Shown piece after piece: positions 55,279 through 63,906 of a DNA stretch of 64,000 nt; the stretch's first letter is position 1; each line of letters opens with the position of its first letter. The DNA comes from an uncultured Clostridia bacterium (GTDB lineage: Bacteria > Bacillota > Clostridia > Oscillospirales > Ruminococcaceae). Below the pieces are notes generated by a model that was given only the letters and a program-made list of their open reading frames with translations, was not told the origin of the DNA and searched no databases. The stretch lies in the NCBI GenBank assembly GCA_947589035.1, contig CANPYZ010000005.1, forward strand, positions 16,634-80,633, written 5' to 3'. A program made the position numbers and the translations under genes.

Positions 55279-56193
55279 TTACCAGTTTCCGATAAGATAA
55301 GAAAGTTTCTTGTCAATATCTGTTCTGGTGTGATGTGATTCAATGGGGAAATCCCGAAGAGATTCGAAAGCGAAAGCGAGTGCCAAAGCTGAACCAACAG
55401 GGAAAATATTTTCCAACATGGACTGCGGAAAGCAAAATGCTGAACCGTGTTCATAAAGAAAAATTTTATATCGGCAGTCATGCGGCGTGTTAAGTAATCG
55501 TTCTTCTATCCGGTGAATGTAACGGCAAGCATTCCAGAAAGAATTATCTTCCGTGCCAATCAGCACTAACCTGCCCTGAATCTTTTCCACAGGAATTTTC
55601 TGATTTTCCTGCAAAGGGTGTAATGCTTCTGAAAAATCGAATACATCACGGAAAGCCATGCAATCATGGCGGCGTTTTGCCTCTTCCTGCATTTTCTGCT
55701 GGAGTTCCGGAAAATGGTAGGCATAACGCATAAACGGCAATGGTTTCCCCTGATTGGAAAGAATAGATTCTGTCGTCATAGGTTGTTTTTCCGGTTTCGT
55801 TGAACGGGAAAAACTTTCCATAATGAAATCACAAGGGGAAAATGCAATTGTCAGCCGGATTTCCGGAATGAAAGAGGCAGCCGCAAGGGCAATTGTTCCG
55901 GTGAAACAAAAACCGAAAATACCAATTTTCCGAAAGCCTTTATTACTTAAGTACTGCACAGCAGCGGCAATTTGTTCTATTGGGTAATTGCGGTAATTGT
56001 GAGCAGTTCTTTCCGGTGATAACGCCATAACATGACAATTCAATGAATGAAACCATTTCACAGCGGCTTTCACGGAAAAATGCTGAATATGCTTTTCAGA
56101 CATCAACAGAAAAACTTTATCTGTCGGTTCAGGGCAAGGATAAAACGCCCCGTAAAAATTATCTTGTTCGGGATGGAAAATCAATTTCTGCAT
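55279..56193 (-). CDS. Alpha/beta hydrolase (BAAT/dienelactone hydrolase-like)
   Basis: A 304-residue alpha/beta hydrolase without signal peptide. The nucleophile elbow is GFCFTG near residue 96, which suggests Cys as nucleophile as in dienelactone hydrolases; IPEIRLTIAFSPCDFIMESF resembles acyl-CoA thioesterase/BAAT C-terminal domains. The acid and His are likely in IGTEDNSFW and the EHGSAFCF region. ATG 56193 follows GAAAGGAAG; the upstream in-frame ATG (56238) lies in the structured leader. Substrate unknown. Divergent from the WYL regulator gene. Confidence 0.75.
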   Translation of the reverse strand: MQKLIFHPEQDNFYGAFYPCPEPTDKVFLLMSEKHIQHFSVKAAVKWFHSLNCHVMALSPERTAHNYRNYPIEQIAAAVQYLSNKGFRKIGIFGFCFTGTIALAAASFIPEIRLTIAFSPCDFIMESFSRSTKPEKQPMTTESILSNQGKPLPFMRYAYHFPELQQKMQEEAKRRHDCMAFRDVFDFSEALHPLQENQKIPVEKIQGRLVLIGTEDNSFWNACRYIHRIEERLLNTPHDCRYKIFLYEHGSAFCFPQSMLENIFPVGSALALAFAFESLRDFPIESHHTRTDIDKKLSYLIGNW

Positions 56194-56202
56194 GAGTAAA
56201 TT

Positions 56203-56254
56203 CTTCCTTTCGGTGAAATCTGCCGTCTGTCCCCACAAACGGCAGTCCCGAAAG
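56203..56254 (-). promoter_or_regulatory. Structured 5' leader of the hydrolase mRNA that can hide the ribosome binding site
   Basis: In the minus-strand RNA an inner 11-bp stem (56220-56230 with 56235-56245; one G-U pair, GGGG loop) is nested in an outer 7-bp stem (CTTTCGG with CCGAAAG; 56207-56213 and 56248-56254). The outer stem covers part of the Shine-Dalgarno site AAGGAAG (56203-56209). Functional meaning is inferred. Confidence 0.6.
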
Positions 56255-56263
56255 TGGATTTTC

Positions 56264-56301
56264 CTATATCATGATTATAGTATAACACAACAGACGTTCA
56301 A
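56264..56301 (-). promoter_or_regulatory. Promoter and candidate operator of the hydrolase gene
   Basis: In minus orientation TTGAAC (56301-56296), 16-base spacer, TATAAT (56279-56274). It overlaps an imperfect inverted repeat CTATATCATGATTATAG (arms CTATA/TATAG), a candidate site for the divergent WYL regulator. Confidence 0.55.
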
Positions 56302-56358
56302 AAGTTTCACAACTGGCAAATTTTTTAAAAATTTTCTAAAATTTTTTTGGAGGTATCT

Positions 56359-57324
56359 ATGGATCACGAGAGAATTATTTACATACTGGATTATCTCAAT
56401 CATTACACAGACGAAAGAAAACATGTTACTGTGCGAGACATTCAGAATTATCTTTCTTCAAAAACGAATTTGAATGATGTTTCAGCGATTACCATTCGCC
56501 GAGACATTAACAGGCTGCAAACTTCCGGACAGGATATTCGCATTATTCACGGAGCGCATAACACAGCGGAATATTTTCTTGTCCGAAAAGGCTTCACGTT
56601 CAATGAAATCCGGTTTATTGTTGATTCTGTCAGTATCAATAAATTTTTATCTGACGGGCAGAAACAACGCTTAATTAAAAAATTCGAAGGACTTTGTTCA
56701 GAAGCGGAAGTTCATCAGTTAATCAGCAGAATAGCACTGAACAGTCAGGCAGAACCTTCAGCGAATTTACTGGACAATCTGGAAAAAGTTCACCGGATTA
56801 TTTCACAAACTAAGAAAATCAATTTTGAATATGGAAAATATGACACGCATAAACAAATCAATTATTACAGCAAGCGCAGAAATATGATTCCTTGCAAAGT
56901 GATTTATTTCAACGAACGGTTTTATTTAAAATGCATGGACGAGGAAACAGAAACAATCCGCACATATCGCATTGACAGAATGAAATGCATTTCTTCAGGA
57001 GAAAGAACGAAAATAAAAGCCGTTATCCCTAAACCGGACGGAATAGTATTAGATATTTTCGAACCGGAAGAATTTGTTTACGTGACATTAAGAGTAAAGC
57101 GTTTTCTTTTAGATGACATGTTAGAACAATTCGGGAAATATGTGACTGTCATGAAAGATGACAATTCCGAAAGTGTGTTAATTCAAGCGAAAGTCGGCGT
57201 TGGGCATGGGTTTTACCGTTGGGTGATGAAATACGGGCAGGACATGGAAATTATTTCTCCGCAGAAAATCCGTGAAGCCTTTGCGGAAAAAATCAAAGAA
57301 GTTTATGACCTATATCAAAAATAA
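56359..57324 (+). CDS. WYL-domain transcriptional regulator
   Basis: A 321-residue regulator: an N-terminal winged helix-turn-helix (about 1-75; ITIRRDINRLQTSGQDI) followed by a WYL domain (about 145-235, with the basic-residue ring around KRRNMIPCKVIYFNERFYL) and a C-terminal extension WCX-like (about 245-321). WYL regulators often sense nucleic acid or nucleotide ligands and control defence or repair genes. It is divergent from the hydrolase and is the natural candidate to control it. GGAGGT is correctly spaced for ATG 56359; the TTG at 56347 overlaps it. Confidence 0.87.
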   Translation: MDHERIIYILDYLNHYTDERKHVTVRDIQNYLSSKTNLNDVSAITIRRDINRLQTSGQDIRIIHGAHNTAEYFLVRKGFTFNEIRFIVDSVSINKFLSDGQKQRLIKKFEGLCSEAEVHQLISRIALNSQAEPSANLLDNLEKVHRIISQTKKINFEYGKYDTHKQINYYSKRRNMIPCKVIYFNERFYLKCMDEETETIRTYRIDRMKCISSGERTKIKAVIPKPDGIVLDIFEPEEFVYVTLRVKRFLLDDMLEQFGKYVTVMKDDNSESVLIQAKVGVGHGFYRWVMKYGQDMEIISPQKIREAFAEKIKEVYDLYQK

Positions 57325-57325
57325 T

Positions 57326-57350
57326 ACTGCCATATGCGAAATATGGCAGT
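57326..57350. terminator. Terminator between the WYL gene and coiled-coil protein C
   Basis: A perfect 10-bp stem ACTGCCATAT (57326-57335) with ATATGGCAGT (57341-57350). In minus orientation it is followed by ATTATTTTT; the plus side has no T-run. Confidence 0.7.
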
Positions 57351-57356
57351 AGCAAT

Positions 57357-58178
57357 TCAGGCAGGAACGGGGGCAGATTCTTCCACCGGAACAGATTCTG
57401 TATTTTCTGGGGGTTCGGGTTCTTCTGTTGAATGCAGAGAAGCCGTGTAAAGATAATCTAATTTATCTTTCATGCTGTCCCGTTCTTTCATGACTTCTTT
57501 AAGCTGTTTTTTCAAATCGGCGAGTTCCTGTTCAGAAGCACCAGCACTAACAGACTGCTGTTGAGAAGAAACAAGCTGTGCATTCTGACTGGTTAATGTT
57601 TCGATTTGGGCGTTTAATTCTTTAATGGTAGCTCTAAATTGGGAAGCCTGATTATTCTGGTTAATTTTTTCCTGACTGAGGTCTTGTTTTAATTTGCGCT
57701 GGTAATCTTTAGCCTGTTTAAGGCTATTTTCCAGTTCCGCAATACGAGTATTCAAGGAATCTCTTTCGGCGGTGAGTTGTTCTTCTTGCGAGAGGAGTTC
57801 AGCGGCTTTTCTGAGATTTTGCTCTTGCTTTTGCTTGTTTTCTTCTTCGCTTTTCTGCAAGTCTTCTTTTTTTTTCTTGTAACGGTCTTTTTCTTCTTTC
57901 AGCGTTTCAGCAAGGTGACGGAAAGCGGCGACTTCCTGCTTATAAGAAAGGGTTTCCGCCTTGAAATTAGATTTTTCAATAGCGAAATTTTCCTGTTCTG
58001 TTTTCAGCTGGGATTCCAGTTTGAAAATACGGGAGTCATATTGCTGTTTCAATTTTTGAAGTTCTTTTTCTTTCTGTTCATTTTCGATACAGAGCTGGCT
58101 TGCCGTGTCGCTGAGTTGCTGAATAATGGCTTTCAGTTCGCTGATTGTTTCGGTGTACTGTTGTTTTGGGTTAGGCAT
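57357..58178 (-). CDS. Coiled-coil protein C
   Basis: A 273-residue soluble protein, nearly all predicted coiled coil (Glu/Lys/Gln-rich heptads from about 10 to 240) with an acidic Pro/Glu/Val tail (about 248-273). The phrase ERDSMKDKLDYLYTASLHS is close to EKNAIQEKLDKAYEESNKL of protein A, hinting at a shared C-terminal element. No family recognised. GAGG precedes the ATG. It follows the small protein D by 23 bases and ends at a terminator. Confidence 0.7.
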   Translation of the reverse strand: MPNPKQQYTETISELKAIIQQLSDTASQLCIENEQKEKELQKLKQQYDSRIFKLESQLKTEQENFAIEKSNFKAETLSYKQEVAAFRHLAETLKEEKDRYKKKKEDLQKSEEENKQKQEQNLRKAAELLSQEEQLTAERDSLNTRIAELENSLKQAKDYQRKLKQDLSQEKINQNNQASQFRATIKELNAQIETLTSQNAQLVSSQQQSVSAGASEQELADLKKQLKEVMKERDSMKDKLDYLYTASLHSTEEPEPPENTESVPVEESAPVPA

Positions 58179-58201
58179 GAAGTGAACCTCACTTTCTTGA
58201 A

Positions 58202-58375
58202 TTAAGATTCCGAATCAAGTAAAGCCTTGACTCTTTTCAGGACATTGTCATATTTTTCCTGATATTTCTGTGTTTCCTGAAATTGGGCATTCATTTCTTC
58301 TGTAAGGGAATCCGCAAGTTTAAGACCTTTTTCGGAAAGGGAGCGGATTTTTTCCTGAGTTTCAGATTTTTCCAT
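58202..58375 (-). CDS. Small coiled-coil protein D
   Basis: A 57-residue helical protein (LSEKGLKLADSLTEEM and FQETQKYQEKYDNVLKRVKA), with heptad-like hydrophobics. GGAGGA lies about seven bases upstream of ATG 58375; an ATG at 58383 gives a stop at once. It is the first gene of a two-gene unit with protein C and has a consensus promoter. Function unknown. Confidence 0.65.
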   Translation of the reverse strand: MEKSETQEKIRSLSEKGLKLADSLTEEMNAQFQETQKYQEKYDNVLKRVKALLDSES

Positions 58376-58418
58376 TATGTCATCCTCCGTTTGGATAATT
58401 TCAGCAGTCTGTAATCTT

Positions 58419-58447
58419 ATTATAACACAAAAAGGACTTGCTGTCAA
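58419..58447 (-). promoter_or_regulatory. Promoter of the D-C coiled-coil unit
   Basis: In minus orientation: TTGACA (58447-58442), 17-base spacer, TGT-TATAAT (58424-58419). Confidence 0.88.
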
Positions 58448-58460
58448 TAAATTTTTGCAG

Positions 58461-58494
58461 AAAAATGCACTCCCTGTAAAGAGAGTGCATTTTT
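58461..58494 (-). terminator. Terminator of pheST
   Basis: A 12-bp stem AAAAATGCACTC (58461-58472) with GAGTGCATTTTT (58483-58494), loop of ten; both sides carry T-runs, and in minus orientation it lies just after pheT. Confidence 0.88.
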
Positions 58495-58506
58495 TCATAT
58501 TAAATA

Positions 58507-60945
58507 TTAAGAACGGAGTTCGGCATTTAATTTTTTATGCAGAAGTTTAATTACGCCTGCCGCACAGGATTCAATTTCTTGTGAAGTGAGGGTTTTTTCG
58601 AGTGAACCAATGACAAGACGAACAGTAACGGATTTTTTGCCGTTAGGAACTTGTTTTCCCTTGTATTCTTCCACGAAAGAAACATCTTGTAAAAGACCGC
58701 CTTTAGTTTTTTTAGAAAGAATTAAGGCTTGAATGTCTTCCCATTTGACGGAAGTGTCCACTAACATAGACAAATCATAATCCATAAGGGGATATTTCGG
58801 TAAATGGGTAAACGTATTTGTACGGGAAGTGAACGGCTTTAATTGTTCCTGATCCAGTTCGAACAGAAGAACAGCATTTGTTTTAATGCCGAGGGATAAA
58901 GCGATTTTTCTGGAAAGAAGTGCGAAATCGCCGATTTTCTGGTCATTCCGGAAAATGTTCATCCAGATTGTTTCATCTGCCCATGAAGGTTTTTCCACTT
59001 GTTTCAGCATTAAAGTTTCCATGTGGGTATATCTGGACATTTGTTCGAGAATGCCTTTCGCCTGACGGAACAAAGAAGGTAAATTCTTGTTATCGCTGGT
59101 AAATGCGCCGCCGATATGTTTTTTCTGTTCGGGGAGTTTTTCGGAGGGGTCATAAACAGAAGTGTAATTTTGGTTAAAGAAAACTCTTGCGCATTCGAAA
59201 ATGGAAAATTCGTTGAAATAGCGGAGGTTTTCGACAACGGCTTTCACGAGGTTAGGCAGAAGAGAAGAACGAATGAACCGTTCATCAGGTGAAGGGGGCG
59301 TGGAAATGGCAAGCATCTTTTCCGTATTGCCGAGAATGGCTTCCACATAGGAATCCTGCATCCACGGGTAAGTGAACACTTCCTGCATACCGCACCGGAA
59401 AGCGAGATATTCTTTAATTTTGCGTTCAAGGTCAATTTCTAATTGATTGATTGCGCCTGTAAAAGAAGTAGTAATTTTTTCGCCGGAGAAATTTTCGTAA
59501 CCGTACATACGGGCGACTTCTTCCATAATATCATCTTTAATGGAAATATCCCCAGTAGAACGCCATGTTGGAACAACAACATGCATGATATTTTCCTGGA
59601 AAGAAACAGAAAAGCCGAGTTTGCCGAGAAGTGTGGTTAAAGATTCCTGTGAAAACGACTTGCCGAGACGGTGTTCAAGCCATTGCAAAGGCACATCAAT
59701 TTCCTGCTGAACAAGTTTCACGGGGTACTGGTCACAAAAAGCCGTAATATTCAATTCAGGGTAAATTTCACGGAATAATTGCATTGCCATAGAAAGGGCT
59801 TGTTCGCAGCGTTCAGGGTCAATTGCTTTTTCGTAGCGGGAAGAAGCTTCCGTTCGGTTTTCGTAGCGTAAAGCCGTTCGGCGAATGCCGGCAGACTGGA
59901 AATTTGCGACTTCTAAAATGACTTTATTTGTTTCCGGAAGAACGGAATCTTTTGCCCCGCCCATGACACCAGCTAAACCAACAGCACTTTCTGTATCAGC
60001 AATAACAAGGTCATCAGAAGAGAGGGTTAATTTTTTGTCATTCAGAAGGAGTAATTCTTCCTGTTCTCCTGCACGGCGCACAACGATATGGTCTTTGATA
60101 TGGTCAGCATCAAAAGCATGTGTTGGCTGTCCGGTAGCAAGCATAACATAATTAGTAATATCCACAAGGGCGTTAATTGGGCGCATACCCACTTTCCAGA
60201 TACGGTTTTGCATTTGGTAAGGGGAAGGCTTTACAGAAAGATTTTCAATTTCTGCGCCAATATATCTGGGACATCTTTCTGTATCTTCAACGGAAACGTG
60301 CATTTCCGGAATGCCGGAATGGTCAAACGGCGTGAAAGGCTTTAAAGGCAAATCATATAAAGCCGCAATTTCACGGGCAATTCCGTAATGCCCCCATAAA
60401 TCAGGGCGATTTGTCATAGATTTATTATCAATTTCTAAAATGACATCATTAAAATCTAATGCTTCTGCCAAAGGTGTACCAGCAGGCACATCGAAAGCAG
60501 ATAAATCCGTAATTTCTGCTTCTGATTCAGCGGGGAACAAATCGGAAAGACCAATTTCAGAAGAGGCGCAAATCATGCCGAAACTTTCCACGCCACGGAG
60601 TTTAGCATTTTTAATGACTACAGGTTCACCTTCACCATGCCAGCGAACAACCGCACCAGGGCAAGCGACAACGACTTTCATTCCGGCAGTCAAATTAGAA
60701 CCACCACAGACAATTTCCTTGCATTCGCCGCCAATGTCTGTTTTACAAATGCGTAATTTATCGGCATTCTGGTGAGGGAGAACTTCCTGAACAACGCCGA
60801 CAATCATATTCTGAAAATTTTCCGCTAAAAGATGAACATCTTCCACTTCCACTGTAGACATTGTTAAATCATAGGCGAGTTTTTTCAAATCCATATTTTC
60901 CGGAAGTGCGACATAATCGTTAATCCAGTTGAGTGATAATTTCAT
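58507..60945 (-). CDS. pheT: Phenylalanyl-tRNA synthetase beta subunit
   Basis: An 812-residue subunit. Domains in order: N-terminal OB/tRNA-binding EMAP-like part (about 40-155; VGVVQEVLPHQNADKLRICK), B3/B4 editing domain, B5 (about 400-475) and a class II-like domain, then the ferredoxin-fold anticodon-binding domain at the end (YPLMDYDLSMLVD). It follows pheS by 14 bases. AGGAGG precedes the ATG. Confidence 0.96.
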   Translation of the reverse strand: MKLSLNWINDYVALPENMDLKKLAYDLTMSTVEVEDVHLLAENFQNMIVGVVQEVLPHQNADKLRICKTDIGGECKEIVCGGSNLTAGMKVVVACPGAVVRWHGEGEPVVIKNAKLRGVESFGMICASSEIGLSDLFPAESEAEITDLSAFDVPAGTPLAEALDFNDVILEIDNKSMTNRPDLWGHYGIAREIAALYDLPLKPFTPFDHSGIPEMHVSVEDTERCPRYIGAEIENLSVKPSPYQMQNRIWKVGMRPINALVDITNYVMLATGQPTHAFDADHIKDHIVVRRAGEQEELLLLNDKKLTLSSDDLVIADTESAVGLAGVMGGAKDSVLPETNKVILEVANFQSAGIRRTALRYENRTEASSRYEKAIDPERCEQALSMAMQLFREIYPELNITAFCDQYPVKLVQQEIDVPLQWLEHRLGKSFSQESLTTLLGKLGFSVSFQENIMHVVVPTWRSTGDISIKDDIMEEVARMYGYENFSGEKITTSFTGAINQLEIDLERKIKEYLAFRCGMQEVFTYPWMQDSYVEAILGNTEKMLAISTPPSPDERFIRSSLLPNLVKAVVENLRYFNEFSIFECARVFFNQNYTSVYDPSEKLPEQKKHIGGAFTSDNKNLPSLFRQAKGILEQMSRYTHMETLMLKQVEKPSWADETIWMNIFRNDQKIGDFALLSRKIALSLGIKTNAVLLFELDQEQLKPFTSRTNTFTHLPKYPLMDYDLSMLVDTSVKWEDIQALILSKKTKGGLLQDVSFVEEYKGKQVPNGKKSVTVRLVIGSLEKTLTSQEIESCAAGVIKLLHKKLNAELRS

Positions 60946-60959
60946 GTTTTTTCCTCCTG

Positions 60960-61997
60960 TTATTTGAACTGCTGTAAAAATCTTAAATCAGCACTATGGA
61001 ACAAACGGACATCATCAACGCCGTAACGCATCATGACAAGGCGGTCAAGCCCAATATTCACATAAAATCCTGTAAATTCATCAGGATTCAATCCGGCAGA
61101 ACGGAGAACATTCGGGTGAGGAGTGCCGCCAGGCATAATTTCAATCCAACCAACATTTTTGCAGACACTGCAACCTTTTCCGCCGCAAACGAGACAGCCC
61201 ATGTCAATTTCAAATCCAGGTTCCACGAACGGGAAAAAGCCTATTCGCATTCTGACGGGGACTTCTCTGCCGAACACTTTAGAAAGAACACTCTGGAGCA
61301 TAATTTTTCCGGAAGCGAAATCAATATTTTTATCAACAATTAAGGCTTCATATTGGAAAAAAGCTCTTTCATGGCGTGCATCTGTTGTTTCATTCCGGTA
61401 AACTCTGCCAGGGTAAACAAAACGGTAAGGGGGTTTATGTGTCTGCATATAGCGGACACTTCCGCCGGTAAGATGAGGACGTAAGCAAAGTTTTTCATTT
61501 GTTGCGCCAGTGTCGTGACCTTCAAGCCAGTAAGTATCCATACTTTCACGGGCGGGGTGATTCTGCGGGAAATTCAGCTTGTCGAAAGCATATAATTCAC
61601 TGGTAATATCTTCTTCTTCGTAAATTTCAAACCCAAGGGAACGGAATGCGTCATTCAAATCATAGCACATTTGCGTGATTGGGTGAAGACCACCGCCGGA
61701 AGGCATAATTCCCGGGACAGTCACATCGAAATCAGGGGAAACTTCTGAGGCTTTCAGAATTAACTTTTCCCGTTGCTGTTCAATCTGTGCAATGAGTTTT
61801 GTTTTGATTTCGTTCACAATGCGACCGATTTCGGGGCGTTCGGATTTGTCTAATTTAGGCATTTCCTTCATGATTTCGGTCAAAGAACCCTGTTTTCCGA
61901 GTAAAGAAGCTTTGACTTCCTGCAAAGTAGATTCTGTATCAGCAGAAAGAATTTTTTCTTTTCCCTCGTGAAGCAGTTCTTCTAATTTTTTTTTCAC
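60960..61997 (-). CDS. pheS: Phenylalanyl-tRNA synthetase alpha subunit
   Basis: A 345-residue catalytic subunit with a helical N-terminal arm, HPARESMDTYWLEG, FQYEALIVD, GFFPFVEPGFEID and GLDRLVMMRYGVDDVR. The start is GTG at 61997: GGAGG lies eight bases upstream, while an in-frame ATG at 62024 lies upstream of that site. No T-box is visible in the short leader; PheST is thus not T-box controlled here, in contrast to the trp operon. Confidence 0.94.
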   Translation of the reverse strand: MKKKLEELLHEGKEKILSADTESTLQEVKASLLGKQGSLTEIMKEMPKLDKSERPEIGRIVNEIKTKLIAQIEQQREKLILKASEVSPDFDVTVPGIMPSGGGLHPITQMCYDLNDAFRSLGFEIYEEEDITSELYAFDKLNFPQNHPARESMDTYWLEGHDTGATNEKLCLRPHLTGGSVRYMQTHKPPYRFVYPGRVYRNETTDARHERAFFQYEALIVDKNIDFASGKIMLQSVLSKVFGREVPVRMRIGFFPFVEPGFEIDMGCLVCGGKGCSVCKNVGWIEIMPGGTPHPNVLRSAGLNPDEFTGFYVNIGLDRLVMMRYGVDDVRLFHSADLRFLQQFK

Positions 61998-62040
61998 AAA
62001 TGATTCCTCCATTTCTGAGTACATAGTTTAGAGCGTTATT

Positions 62041-62069
62041 ATTATAGCATATTTTGCATGAACTGTCAA
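62041..62069 (-). promoter_or_regulatory. Promoter of pheST
   Basis: In minus orientation: TTGACA (62069-62064), 17-base spacer, TGC-TATAAT (62046-62041). The -35 lies on the stop codon of the upstream gene. Confidence 0.88.
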
Positions 62070-63835
62070 GCGTTCTGTTCCTGATAAGATTTCCAGGCGG
62101 CACGAATCCAATCAGGCACACCGAAATCATATTTCATTTCTTCCGGTTTGGCACTGCCGGCAACAGAAACTAAAGAAAGATACTGATAAACTTCAGCAGG
62201 TTCTTTGGTTAAAGCGGTGAATATTTCACGGTTAAGGTTATACCGTTCAAACAGTGGGCGGAAACGTTCTTCATAAACGGAAGTACTGTTAATCAGGCAA
62301 AGTTTCTGCACCATACGGAGCAATTTATTCTGGATTCGGGAAACGTGGTCTTTAGAATAGCCTAATTTTTTAGAAATTTCGTTCAGAGGGCAGCCCTGCA
62401 TACGCATACGAATGACTTCAATATGCTGTTCTTTTTCTTCCGTGTTTTCGATTAAAAATTCGATTACCGTAGGATATTTCAGAATATAATATTCTCCTCT
62501 GGTTTTGTCGATTCTGTCAGACTGCATCATGTCCTGAAGAATTTCAGAAAGAATTTTATTATCCATGGACTTAGGCATATCTTCCTGGAGCATAGTTTCG
62601 GAAAGTCCTGACATTTGCCTGTTTCGAATTAAGCTGGTAATATACCGGTCAAGAAGCTGCTGCACGTGATTTTCCCTGAACCATGCAAGGAAACAATTTT
62701 CTTTGGTGCGGTTTTTTTCAGGCATAGCGGCGCAGAGGTAAAGTTTCAGCGTACGTTGTTTAGGCTGGGAAATATTAAGTTCTTTGAGTTCTTCTAAAAA
62801 TTCTTCCAGATAAGCGAGAACTTCTTTCGGGGCAGATTTCACAGAAGGGAAAACGGGATTTTCTTTGGAATGCTGGTATCTGTGAATTTCCTGTAAAGTT
62901 TTCTCGTCCATATGCGGAATATTTCTGAGCGTGTCCTCACTGGTCAGAACAAGCTGATGAGAATTACGAATCCGAATGCGCAGCAAGCCATTTTTCGCCT
63001 TAACGGAAAGGGGCATTTCGTCAACGTAAACAACTTCTTCTTCAGCGAGCATTTCTTCCGTGACTGGTTCGAGGAGTTCTTCTGTTTCTTCATCAAATTC
63101 AGGAATTTCTTCATTTTCTTCTTTTTCCTCCCAATCGGTGACAGAAGGAATTTCCGTCAGGTAGTCGGCGTTTTCGTCCAGCAGGGGGAAATCATAATTT
63201 TCCTGATTTCGGGGCATGGAAAGCATGTCGATTTCGTTCAGGTCAAGCACAGAAGGAATCTGTGGCAGAATATCCTGAGCGGCTTCTGATAAATCGCCTT
63301 GAAATTCTTCTTCCGGACGTTCAGGGACTTCAATTGCAGGGGAAACTTTGGCTTCTTCTTTATCGAACGTGAAAAAAGAAGAAATTTCGGGGAGATTTTC
63401 CAAATCAGAATCAGGAGCTTCAGCACTGGTTTCTTCCAGGAAAGAAGGAATATCCGGAATCGTTTCCTGAGCGGCAGTTTCTTCAAAATCGGAAATATCG
63501 AAAGGAAGAACAGATTTTGAATTTTCTTCGTCAGATTTCTCATCATTTTCAGGAGAAAAGACAGGAATTTCCGGCGGTGGGGCTTTACGGGAAGACTCTT
63601 CTTCAAGGTCTGCAATAGATTGCGCCGCTGATTCAATGTCAAGGGTATCTAACCCTGAAAAAGAGGGTACGTCCAGAACGTCTTCTGGTTCAGTGTCGAG
63701 CATTTCCGTGAATGGAAACGAGTTGGCTAAATCATCCAATTCCAAAGTATCAATATTAGAAATAGAAGGCACTTCGGGCAAATCCGGAATCAGATTTGGA
63801 TTCATCTGCGCATTATTCTTTTTTTCATTTTTCAT
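62066..63835 (-). CDS. Protein joining an RNA polymerase alpha-CTD-like domain and a sigma-region-4-like helix-turn-helix
   Basis: A 589-residue protein. Residues 1-270 are acidic and low-complexity, with repeated short motifs of the type IPxIPS / LDxLDI (for example DVPSFSGLDTLDIESAAQSI, IPDIPSFLEE, LPQIPSVLDLNEIDML). About 274-322 resemble the RpoA C-terminal helix-hairpin-helix domain (LSVKAKNGLLRIRI, LTSEDTLRNIPHMDEKTLQE). A helical middle follows, and about 471-509 form a helix-turn-helix like sigma region 4 (GCPLNEISKKLGYSKDHVSR). It has no membrane segment. AAAGGAG precedes the ATG. A transcription regulator that touches promoters or RNA polymerase is the inference. Confidence 0.7.
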   Translation of the reverse strand: MKNEKKNNAQMNPNLIPDLPEVPSISNIDTLELDDLANSFPFTEMLDTEPEDVLDVPSFSGLDTLDIESAAQSIADLEEESSRKAPPPEIPVFSPENDEKSDEENSKSVLPFDISDFEETAAQETIPDIPSFLEETSAEAPDSDLENLPEISSFFTFDKEEAKVSPAIEVPERPEEEFQGDLSEAAQDILPQIPSVLDLNEIDMLSMPRNQENYDFPLLDENADYLTEIPSVTDWEEKEENEEIPEFDEETEELLEPVTEEMLAEEEVVYVDEMPLSVKAKNGLLRIRIRNSHQLVLTSEDTLRNIPHMDEKTLQEIHRYQHSKENPVFPSVKSAPKEVLAYLEEFLEELKELNISQPKQRTLKLYLCAAMPEKNRTKENCFLAWFRENHVQQLLDRYITSLIRNRQMSGLSETMLQEDMPKSMDNKILSEILQDMMQSDRIDKTRGEYYILKYPTVIEFLIENTEEKEQHIEVIRMRMQGCPLNEISKKLGYSKDHVSRIQNKLLRMVQKLCLINSTSVYEERFRPLFERYNLNREIFTALTKEPAEVYQYLSLVSVAGSAKPEEMKYDFGVPDWIRAAWKSYQEQNA

Positions 63836-63877
63836 GTGACTTCTCCTTTTTGTGCCATACAGATGTTATTCCTTTAT

Positions 63878-63906
63878 ATTATAGCATATTCTGCTGATAA
63901 AGTCAA
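63878..63906 (-). promoter_or_regulatory. Promoter of the alpha-CTD/sigma-4-like gene
   Basis: In minus orientation: TTGACT (63906-63901), 17-base spacer, TGC-TATAAT (63883-63878). Beyond it, 63907-64000 shows no gene or motif I can support. Confidence 0.85.
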
